From NCBI GenBank assembly GCA_913061125.1, contig CAJXUB010000020.1:1-33331 (forward strand): 33,331 nt of DNA, read 5' to 3'. The translations under genes and the position numbers were made by a program. How positions within the stretch are numbered: the first letter of the stretch is position 1; each line of letters starts with the position of its first letter. This document shows positions 16,169-22,884 of the stretch, piece after piece. The DNA comes from an uncultured Flavobacteriaceae bacterium (GTDB taxonomy: Bacteria; Bacteroidota; Bacteroidia; Flavobacteriales; Flavobacteriaceae). Below the pieces are notes generated by a model. It searched no databases. It was not told the origin of the DNA and was given only the letters and a program-made list of their open reading frames with translations.

Positions 16169-17593
16169 ATGCAACAATCCAAATCACAAAAAATAAAAAA
16201 AGTTCCCATGGGCCAAAAAATTGCCTTTGGGTTTGGCATGCTGGCCAATCAAATGTTTCCAGCCATTTTAGGAATCTTTATGATTGTTCTGGTTGAGGAT
16301 CTGGGGTTTAAGGGATGGATGTGGTCTCTTGTTTTTATTTTTCCTCGAATTTTTGATGCTTTTCTAGATCCTATAATGGGATTTATTTCTGATAATACAA
16401 AATCAAAATGGGGGCGTCGCCGTCAGTATGTTTTTATTGGAGGAATCCTTATGGGATTGTCATACATTTTTATGTGGCAACTTTATAAAGACGATGCGTT
16501 GCAGTACAATTTTTGGTATTTCTTTTTGTGGTCATTGGTCTTTTATTTGGGGCTCACCATTTTTAGTGTGCCGTATGTGGCTATGGGCTACGAAATGAGT
16601 GACGATTTTCACGAAAGAACTAATATTATGGCCATTTCTCAATGGATTGGTCAATGGGCCTGGGTTATTGCGCCACTATTTTGGATAATTATGTACGATC
16701 CAGAGTGGTTTTCATCGGCAGATATAGCCGTTAGAGAATTAGCAATATGGGTGGCCATACCTTGTACTTTGTGCGCCATTGTTCCAGCCATTTTCATCGA
16801 AAGTAAATCGACTATTAGTGAAGATTATGAGCCCTTAAATTCATCTAATATTGGAAATAGTCTTATGAAAATATTCGATAGTTTTAAGCAAGCCTTCAAG
16901 ATTAAAGATTTCCGAAAATTATGTGGGGCCACCTTTTTTATATTTAACGCTTTTAACACCGTAGCAGCATTAACTTTTTTCGTTATCGTTTATAAATTAT
17001 TTAATGGCGATGCTGGTGCGAGCGGTATTTGGGTATCCATGTTTGGATGTTTGGGTGCTTTGGGGACTACTTTTATAGTTATTCCAACGGTGGCGTGGAT
17101 GTCAAAAAAAATGGGTAAGAAAAGAGCATTTATGTTGTCCCAATCCATTTCATTAATCGGTTACGTTATGCTGTACTTTTTGTTTATCCCTGGTAAACCA
17201 TGGTTGTACATCATCGCACTACCGTTCTTTTCTTTTGGAATAGGTAGCTTATTTACCATTATGATGTCCATGACAGCAGATTTGATTGACATTGACGAAG
17301 TCAATACAGGCAAGCGGCGAGAAGGAATTTTTGGAGCCATCTATTGGTGGATGGTAAAAGTGGGTTACGGCATTGCAGGGGGGCTTAGCGGACTGATTAT
17401 TACCGTTTTAGGATTTAATCCTGAACTCACCACACTAGATCAACAATCTGCCGTAGATGGGCTTCATGCTTTCTTTTGTTTTTTTCCAATGGGCGGTACT
17501 ATCGTAGCGATGCTCATCATGCGAAATTACAGCATTACTGAAGACAAAGCGAAAGAAATAAAATCTGTTTTAGAGGCCAAAAGAAATTCATAA
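16169..17593 (+). CDS. GPH-type sugar:cation symporter (MFS)
   Basis: This 474-residue inner-membrane protein has about 12 hydrophobic segments. It belongs to the glycoside-pentoside-hexuronide:cation symporter group within the MFS. The loop between helices 2 and 3 carries the signature D67-P-I-M-G-F-I-S-D75 followed by KSKWGRRRQY. A second half-repeat loop appears in SMTADLIDIDEVNTGKRREG near residue 370. Relatives import disaccharides or oligosaccharides with H+ or Na+. Located between secreted glycosidases and cytosolic GH17/phosphorylase genes, it is the probable entry route for beta-glucan oligosaccharides. It starts 11 bases after the GH30 gene and is followed by a GH17 gene after 26 bases. 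Confidence 0.88.
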   Translation: MQQSKSQKIKKVPMGQKIAFGFGMLANQMFPAILGIFMIVLVEDLGFKGWMWSLVFIFPRIFDAFLDPIMGFISDNTKSKWGRRRQYVFIGGILMGLSYIFMWQLYKDDALQYNFWYFFLWSLVFYLGLTIFSVPYVAMGYEMSDDFHERTNIMAISQWIGQWAWVIAPLFWIIMYDPEWFSSADIAVRELAIWVAIPCTLCAIVPAIFIESKSTISEDYEPLNSSNIGNSLMKIFDSFKQAFKIKDFRKLCGATFFIFNAFNTVAALTFFVIVYKLFNGDAGASGIWVSMFGCLGALGTTFIVIPTVAWMSKKMGKKRAFMLSQSISLIGYVMLYFLFIPGKPWLYIIALPFFSFGIGSLFTIMMSMTADLIDIDEVNTGKRREGIFGAIYWWMVKVGYGIAGGLSGLIITVLGFNPELTTLDQQSAVDGLHAFFCFFPMGGTIVAMLIMRNYSITEDKAKEIKSVLEAKRNS

Positions 17594-17619
17594 TTAGTAT
17601 AAAATTAAACAATTAAACG

Positions 17620-18504
17620 ATGTCTTACAGGAAGGAAAAATTCAGGTCATTATTAGGAATTGATACGAATCAATTGGACACAATAGCGCTTAAAAAGTTA
17701 TCTCAAACCGCCCTAAACAATGGCATGCATGGACTATGCTTTAGCCCGTACGAAGAAGGTCAAGAACCTGGCGACCCCATTTCCGAAACTCAAATCCGTA
17801 GAAAACTGGAATTAATTTTACCCTACACCAAATGGATTCGAACCTTTTCTTGTACAGAAGGAAACGAACAAATTCCCAGGATTGCTAAGGAATACGGACT
17901 AAAAACCTTAGTTGGAGCTTGGTTGGGTGATGATCCAGAAATTAACCAAGCTGAAATCCAAGGGCTTATCAAACTAAGCAAATCAGGTTATGTTGACATA
18001 GCTGCAGTGGGCAATGAAGTTATGTATCGTGGCGATTTGGAAGAGGAAGCTCTAATTGATTTTATTCATCATGTAAAAAAAGCCATCCCAGAAATTCCTG
18101 TAGGGTATGTAGATGCGTATTATGAGTTTTCAAATCGACCAAAAATTACGGAAGCTTGCGATATTATTTTAGCCAACTGCTATCCCTATTGGGAAGGTTG
18201 TAGTTTGGAATATTCCCTCATTTACATGAAACAAATGTACCAACAAGCATTAACAGCAGGACGTGGTAAAAAAGTCATTATAACGGAGACTGGTTGGCCC
18301 AGTCAAGGTGCCAGTTTGGAGGGGGCTCACCCATCGTATGACAACGCATTGCGGTATTTTATTAACGCCCAAAATTGGTCCAAACAAGATGGTATTGAAA
18401 TGTTCTATTTTTCATCGTTTGATGAATCCTGGAAAGTAGGAGCAGAAGGTGACGTTGGTGCATTTTGGGGCTTGTGGGATAAAGACGAAAATTTAAAATT
18501 TTAA
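17620..18504 (+). CDS. Cytosolic GH17-like glycoside hydrolase
   Basis: This is a 294-residue GH17 protein without signal peptide (MSYRKEKFRSLLGI). The catalytic pair is conserved: acid/base Glu133 in AAVGNEVMY and nucleophile Glu223 in IITETGWPS, the canonical GH17 nucleophile motif. A C-terminal block YFSSFDESWK is equivalent to FEAFDEPWK in its neighbours. It is the most divergent of the three GH17 proteins here. A cytosolic location suggests it trims imported beta-1,3-gluco-oligosaccharides for the phosphorylase, or transfers glucosyl units as some GH17 enzymes do. It is 10 bases upstream of the next GH17 gene and surely in the same operon. Confidence 0.85.
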   Translation: MSYRKEKFRSLLGIDTNQLDTIALKKLSQTALNNGMHGLCFSPYEEGQEPGDPISETQIRRKLELILPYTKWIRTFSCTEGNEQIPRIAKEYGLKTLVGAWLGDDPEINQAEIQGLIKLSKSGYVDIAAVGNEVMYRGDLEEEALIDFIHHVKKAIPEIPVGYVDAYYEFSNRPKITEACDIILANCYPYWEGCSLEYSLIYMKQMYQQALTAGRGKKVIITETGWPSQGASLEGAHPSYDNALRYFINAQNWSKQDGIEMFYFSSFDESWKVGAEGDVGAFWGLWDKDENLKF

Positions 18505-18514
18505 TGGTAAAAGA

Positions 18515-19444
18515 ATGAATTATTCTGAAATTTTAGCCATACCAAAAGGACGAGCTGTATGTTATTCTGGGTACAGGGAAGGGCAACGTCCAGGGCATCA
18601 CTACCCCAGTTATGAGCATGTCAAAGAAGATTTATACATCATAAAAAACCACTGGCAGTACATCAGACTTTACAGTTGTGATGAACATTCCAAGACCGTT
18701 TTGGAAGTTATTAAAAATGAGAAACTCAACCTTAAAGTGATGCTCGGGGCTTTTATCGAAGCTGAACTGAGCAATCCAAACTGTCCATGGGGCGGCGAAT
18801 ATAACCCCGATCAATTAGAAAAGAATCAACAAGACAATTTAAATAAAATGCATCGGCTTATCGCGATGGCCAACCAATATCCGAAAATTATTTTTTCACT
18901 TTCTGTTGGTAACGAAGCTTGTGTAGATTGGACCGATCATTTGGTTTCTGTGGAGCGTGTCATTGATTATGTTAAATTGGTGAAAGCCAATGCCAAACAA
19001 CCGGTTACGTTCTGCGAAAATTACGTGCCTTGGTTGACTAAACTCGAGCCCCTTGCCAAGGTGGTCGATTTTATTTCCATTCATACCTATCCAGTTTGGG
19101 AGTATCAAAGTATTGAAAATGCGATGGAATTTACCCAAAATAATTTTCAAGCGGTTGCTGAAAAATACCCCAACAAACTGGTAGTTATAACAGAAGCGGG
19201 CTGGGCCACAGCCTCTAACGGGCATGGCATTCCTGTTGAGCATGTTAATGTTGAAACTCAAAAAATGTATTATAATGCTCTGAACTATTGGAGCGATACC
19301 AATACCATTTTAAGTTTTGTGTTTGAGGCTTTTGATGAACCTTGGAAAGGATCGGATGATCCAAACGAGCCGGAAAAACATTGGGGCTTATTCACCATTG
19401 ATCGTCAGCCAAAATTAGCCATGAAATCCTTAGCTTATAAATAG
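18515..19444 (+). CDS. Cytosolic GH17-like glycoside hydrolase, paralogue of the lipoprotein GH17
   Basis: This 309-residue GH17 protein starts MNYSEILAIPKGRAVCYSGYR with no signal peptide. Acid/base Glu134 lies in LSVGNEACV and nucleophile Glu227 in VVITEAGWAT. The blocks SIHTYPVWEY, FVFEAFDEPWK and KHWGLFTIDRQPK closely match the lipoprotein GH17 at 12361-13635. The two look like paralogues from one duplication, one of them having gained or lost a signal peptide. Probable role: cleavage of imported beta-glucan oligosaccharides in the cytosol. It is the last gene of the operon; only 12 bases separate it from a convergent YeeE-like gene and I see no clear hairpin terminator there. Confidence 0.85.
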   Translation: MNYSEILAIPKGRAVCYSGYREGQRPGHHYPSYEHVKEDLYIIKNHWQYIRLYSCDEHSKTVLEVIKNEKLNLKVMLGAFIEAELSNPNCPWGGEYNPDQLEKNQQDNLNKMHRLIAMANQYPKIIFSLSVGNEACVDWTDHLVSVERVIDYVKLVKANAKQPVTFCENYVPWLTKLEPLAKVVDFISIHTYPVWEYQSIENAMEFTQNNFQAVAEKYPNKLVVITEAGWATASNGHGIPVEHVNVETQKMYYNALNYWSDTNTILSFVFEAFDEPWKGSDDPNEPEKHWGLFTIDRQPKLAMKSLAYK

Positions 19445-19456
19445 ATTAATGGGCTT

Positions 19457-19870
19457 TTAGTGTGGCAAACGGTCTTTAGCCCATCCGTACAAAAAAGTTC
19501 CAACCAAAGCACCAAATATAACAATTGCAATGGGCCAAAACCCTGCGCCTAAAAGCGTAAACATAGGACCTGGGCATGCCCCTGCCAGTCCCCATCCTAA
19601 GCCAAAAATAATACCGCCCAAAATGTATCGAGTTATACTTTTTTCTTTTGGAATAAATTGAATTTTCGCACCAAAAAATGATTTAATATTAAAGCGTTTA
19701 ATAAGTTGAGTATTAATCACCCCAACAACCAGAGCTGTTCCTATTATTCCGTACATATGAAAGGCCTCAAATTGGAACATTTCATAAATTCTAAACCACG
19801 AAGCCGCTTCCGACTTGAACATGGTTATACCAAATAAAATTCCAATAATTAAGAATAGAAGTGTTCTCAT
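19457..19870 (-). CDS. YeeE/YedE-like sulfur-transport membrane protein, short half (DUF6691 type)
   Basis: This 137-residue membrane protein has four hydrophobic segments and the motif GWGLAGACPGP with Cys99. That motif matches the second half of YeeE/YedE proteins, in which a membrane cysteine relays thiosulfate or persulfide sulfur. It starts 4 bases after the stop of the second YeeE half (19875-20432), so the two are read as a pair and probably form a split transporter. The N-terminus MRTLLFLIIGILFG needs no other start. Confidence 0.82.
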   Translation of the reverse strand: MRTLLFLIIGILFGITMFKSEAASWFRIYEMFQFEAFHMYGIIGTALVVGVINTQLIKRFNIKSFFGAKIQFIPKEKSITRYILGGIIFGLGWGLAGACPGPMFTLLGAGFWPIAIVIFGALVGTFLYGWAKDRLPH

Positions 19871-19874
19871 GGTG

Positions 19875-20432
19875 TTAAAAAATTAAGGGATAAAACAAAT
19901 GAACCATCATCAGGCCTCCAATAAAAAAACCAATAACGGCTAATAACGACGGCAATTGAAAGTTACTCAAACCAGAAATAGCATGACCGGATGTACAACC
20001 ACCAGCGTATCGAGCACCAAATCCAACTAAAAGTCCACCAAAAAATAATACCAATATCGTTTTTGGATTTGACAAACTTTCTGTGCTAAATAGTTCTGTT
20101 GGCAAATAGGCCTCTCCAGCACTTTCGAATCCTAGTGTTTTAAGTTTCTCAATAGTGTTGGAGCTAATGGGAACGGCCAGCTCAGAAGTCATAATTTGGC
20201 TGGCCAACGCTCCTCCTATAATGGCTCCAGCCACCACAACTAAATTCCAACGTTGTGATTTCCAATCGAAATTAAAAAAATCAACTTTTTTATCTGCACC
20301 ACAAAGGGTGCAAAGGGTTCTAAGATTGCTGGACATGCCAAATTTTTTGCCCGATAATTGAAGTAAAAGCATAATTAGAGCAATAGCCAAACCAGAAATA
20401 TACCAGGGCCAGGGAGCGTTAATTAAATCCAT
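19875..20432 (-). CDS. YeeE/YedE-family sulfur-transport membrane protein, long half
   Basis: This 185-residue membrane protein has the YeeE motif ARYAGGCTSGHAISG with Cys146 and an additional pair CTLC at residues 41-44. About five hydrophobic segments are visible. YeeE proteins move thiosulfate or other reduced sulfur across the inner membrane through conserved cysteines. With the adjacent DUF6691-type half it makes a two-gene version of the transporter. A minus-strand promoter box is at 20456-20463. The TauE-like gene upstream could feed into the same transcript but is separated by 59 bases containing that promoter. Confidence 0.85.
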   Translation of the reverse strand: MDLINAPWPWYISGLAIALIMLLLQLSGKKFGMSSNLRTLCTLCGADKKVDFFNFDWKSQRWNLVVVAGAIIGGALASQIMTSELAVPISSNTIEKLKTLGFESAGEAYLPTELFSTESLSNPKTILVLFFGGLLVGFGARYAGGCTSGHAISGLSNFQLPSLLAVIGFFIGGLMMVHLFYPLIF

Positions 20433-20455
20433 TGTTTCAGTGAAATTAGTGTGTT

Positions 20456-20463
20456 CAAAAGTA
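20456..20463 (-). promoter_or_regulatory. -7 promoter box (TACTTTTG) for the yeeE-like pair
   Basis: This is a perfect minus-strand TAnnTTTG match 23 bases before the start codon. No clear -33 TTG was found. Confidence 0.5.
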
Positions 20464-20491
20464 CAATATTTTGAATTCTTGCGGTGTTATT

Positions 20492-21301
20492 TTAAATAAA
20501 TTCCATGTAAATAATAAAGGCCGCCATGATTAGGATAAAATACCCGAATCCTTTGCGAAGTTTTCTGCCGTCAATCAAGGAATTTAATCGTGTACCTATA
20601 CTGATTCCAACAATGGCAATACTGGTAAATAGTATTAAAAAACGCCAGTTGATTGCCATGTTTAGGGCATCGCCCAAAAAAAATCCCGTCAAAGATTTTA
20701 GAGTCACGATAACCAACGAGGTTCCAATGGCTTTTTTCATGTCTAGTTTTGTCAATAGCACGAGAGCTGGAATGATTAAAAATCCACCACCGGCACCCAC
20801 TAAACCTGTTATGGCTCCAATGGCCATCCCTTCAAAAATAATTATGCTGAAGGGGTATTGTTTGTTTGGGGTTTTGTGTGTCTGGAGTTGGTTTGAGTTT
20901 GAGGTTTTTAGCATGGCCAGTGCGGCAGGAACCATCACCAAAGCAAAAAGTCCAAGAATTCCCATGCGTCGGGTTATGGAAAAATCACTTAATGTGAATA
21001 GTTCGTCAGGAATATTTGGGATTAAAAATGAACGAACTAAGGTCACGCTAAAGATGGCTGGAATTCCAAATACGACAGCGGTTTTTACATCCACATGCCC
21101 TTTTAGGTACTGTTGGTAGCCCCCAATTAATGCGCTGCATCCTACCACAAATAGTGAATATGCCGTGGCTAAAGTTTCGTCCAATAAAAAAAGATAAACT
21201 AAGACCGGAACGGCCAGTATGGAACCACCTCCCCCAATTAAGCCGAGTATAAGCCCGATCGCAAGCGCGGAAAAGTATCCTAATAGGTCGATTATTTCCA
21301 A
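20492..21301 (-). CDS. TauE/SafE-family membrane transporter (sulfite/organic anion export type)
   Basis: This 269-residue integral membrane protein has about eight hydrophobic segments and the two family glycine motifs, GLIGGGGSILAVPVLVY near residue 20 and GLVGAGGGFLIIPALVLL near residue 166. TauE/SafE proteins export sulfite or sulfoacetate or carry related anions. The neighbouring YeeE-like genes favour a sulfur role. The start is a TTG at 21299-21301. No ATG lies between it and the upstream in-frame stop, and the next methionine would cut into the transmembrane core. Confidence 0.88.
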   Translation of the reverse strand: MEIIDLLGYFSALAIGLILGLIGGGGSILAVPVLVYLFLLDETLATAYSLFVVGCSALIGGYQQYLKGHVDVKTAVVFGIPAIFSVTLVRSFLIPNIPDELFTLSDFSITRRMGILGLFALVMVPAALAMLKTSNSNQLQTHKTPNKQYPFSIIIFEGMAIGAITGLVGAGGGFLIIPALVLLTKLDMKKAIGTSLVIVTLKSLTGFFLGDALNMAINWRFLILFTSIAIVGISIGTRLNSLIDGRKLRKGFGYFILIMAAFIIYMEFI

Positions 21302-21456
21302 GTGGCAAGAGGTGTTTTGGCTGATTTCATATGGTTTTAGCTAATAAATTATTCAAAGAAACAAAAAATGAACAAAACACCAATCAAGAATAGTACGTAA
21401 ATTTTTGTAACTTTACTTACCATTTCAGACTCTTACCTGCGCAAAACCAAGCGATT

Positions 21457-22353
21457 ATGTCAAAATATTTGAGTTTCGATTACCTCTACAATATTGTACT
21501 CTCCGAACAGGTTAAGTTAAAAATCGAGAAAGTAATTCTAGTCGTTGCCATGATTGGATTTGTCGGTCATCTAATTTTGATCTATCTCAAGCGTTATGGG
21601 CTGTTGGAGTTTTTTGAAGATTCCAATTTTTTTGACAATCCCATTGCAGCCATTTACACCCCATTTTCCTTCATTTTGATTTACGAGGTTTACCTCCTCA
21701 TTTATTACCTCCCAAGATCAATCACCACATACATCACCAAACAGTATGAAATTATAACCCTTATTGTCATCCGCCGAATTTTTAAAGATTTGTCAAATCT
21801 TGAATTATCATCCAGTTGGTTCGACATCAAAAACGATATTAATTTCACTTACGACATCGTCACAGCACTAATTCTCTTTTTCATGATTTATGTGTTTTCT
21901 TATCTTAGAGAACAGTTGGAAAATCCAGTAGCCACAACCACAGAGAATTTGCAAATACAACAATTCATACGAATAAAAAAAATTATGGCAACCTACCTAA
22001 TTCCTATATTTTTAGGGATTGGGTTGATGACTTTTGGGCGATGGTTGACCGATTCCACGCCCTCCAACATTAGCAGTGTAATCAAGGACGTTAACAGTTT
22101 ATTTTTTGACGAATTTTTTGCAGTCCTTATCATTGTAGACGTTCTACTTTTGTTGGTTTCATTTTTCTACACCGATCAATTTCACAAGGTAATTCGTAAC
22201 TCTGGATTTATTATTTCAACCATTTTAATACGGATGTCATTTTCGGTTGAAGGTGTTCTAAATAACATTCTCATTTTTGCGTCCATAGCATTTGGATTGG
22301 GGATTTTGTGGATTCACAACAAGTTTGTAAAGAACTTAAAATCGTTAGATTAA
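21457..22353 (+). CDS. Integral membrane protein of unknown function
   Basis: This 298-residue protein has about seven hydrophobic segments (near residues 24-45, 62-84, 130-150, 175-192, 217-238, 248-264 and 267-288). It has a polar central loop around residues 100-130 and another at 150-172. I see no known motif. It is transcribed divergently from the TauE-like gene and ends in a shared terminator with the DUF4890 gene on the other strand. Codon use and base composition look like the neighbours, so it is probably a native gene. Confidence 0.7.
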   Translation: MSKYLSFDYLYNIVLSEQVKLKIEKVILVVAMIGFVGHLILIYLKRYGLLEFFEDSNFFDNPIAAIYTPFSFILIYEVYLLIYYLPRSITTYITKQYEIITLIVIRRIFKDLSNLELSSSWFDIKNDINFTYDIVTALILFFMIYVFSYLREQLENPVATTTENLQIQQFIRIKKIMATYLIPIFLGIGLMTFGRWLTDSTPSNISSVIKDVNSLFFDEFFAVLIIVDVLLLLVSFFYTDQFHKVIRNSGFIISTILIRMSFSVEGVLNNILIFASIAFGLGILWIHNKFVKNLKSLD

Positions 22354-22385
22354 AAAAAATCCGAACACTACGTTCGGATTTTTTT
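22353..22385. terminator. Bidirectional terminator
   Basis: The stem AAAAATCCGAAC/GTTCGGATTTTT has a 5-base loop (22367-22371). An A run precedes it and a T run follows, so it can stop both convergent genes. Confidence 0.9.
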
Positions 22386-22394
22386 AATTCACAA

Positions 22395-22829
22395 CTACCG
22401 TTCTTCTCTCTTTGGGTGTTTTTTTCGCTTTTTCAGATAGTCTGCCTTTTTCTGAATGCTGGTCCAAACCTCGTATTGAGATTCATCAAGAATGGATTTC
22501 ATTGCTTTTTTCATTGCAATTTGATCATCCATTTGCTCCATTTTCATGGCATACAAATCGTCTTTTGTTGGACGCTCTTCAGGTTTATTGGCCCGTCGTT
22601 TTTCATGCTTTTTAGTTTTATCCAAAATCAAAGCATAAATTTGATTTTGTTGGGTTTCATTAAGATCCAAGTCCAGAGTCATCTTTTTTGTCATTAGAGC
22701 AGCTCGCTGTTCTGCACTAAGATCTTTCATTTTTTCCGAGCGATATTTTGATTTTTTGTCGTGGTGTGGTGGCTGTGCCATTGCCGAAAATCCGAGGCAA
22801 ACCACAAGCACTGTAAGTAGTGTTTTCAT
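22395..22829 (-). CDS. Small periplasmic DUF4890-like protein
   Basis: This 144-residue exported protein has a clear signal peptide ending SAMAQ. The mature part is almost entirely charged helix rich in Lys, Glu, Met and Gln. It includes LDLNETQQNQIYAL near residue 53 and an IAMKKAMKSILDESQYEVW block. This fits DUF4890 and resembles Spy/CpxP-type periplasmic helical proteins with LTxxQ motifs. A chaperone-like role is only an analogy. It lies 55 bases downstream of the metalloprotease gene on the same strand and may be co-transcribed. Confidence 0.8.
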   Translation of the reverse strand: MKTLLTVLVVCLGFSAMAQPPHHDKKSKYRSEKMKDLSAEQRAALMTKKMTLDLDLNETQQNQIYALILDKTKKHEKRRANKPEERPTKDDLYAMKMEQMDDQIAMKKAMKSILDESQYEVWTSIQKKADYLKKRKKHPKREER

Positions 22830-22884
22830 AAAAAGTAATGTTTATGTATTAACGTTTAGTTTATTGAATTATTATTTAAACAAA

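Noticed and set aside
8866-19444. Classic SusCD polysaccharide utilisation locus
   Set aside because: No TonB-dependent SusC or SusD protein, HTCS or SusR regulator is encoded in the window, so only a downstream-degradation module can be claimed.
20526-21119. 197-codon plus-strand ORF
   Set aside because: It is antisense to the TauE/SafE gene. The minus-strand protein has clear family motifs and membrane segments.
22308-22697. 129-codon plus-strand ORF after the unknown membrane protein
   Set aside because: It overlaps the end of that gene, runs through the bidirectional terminator and is antisense to the DUF4890 gene with its clear signal peptide.
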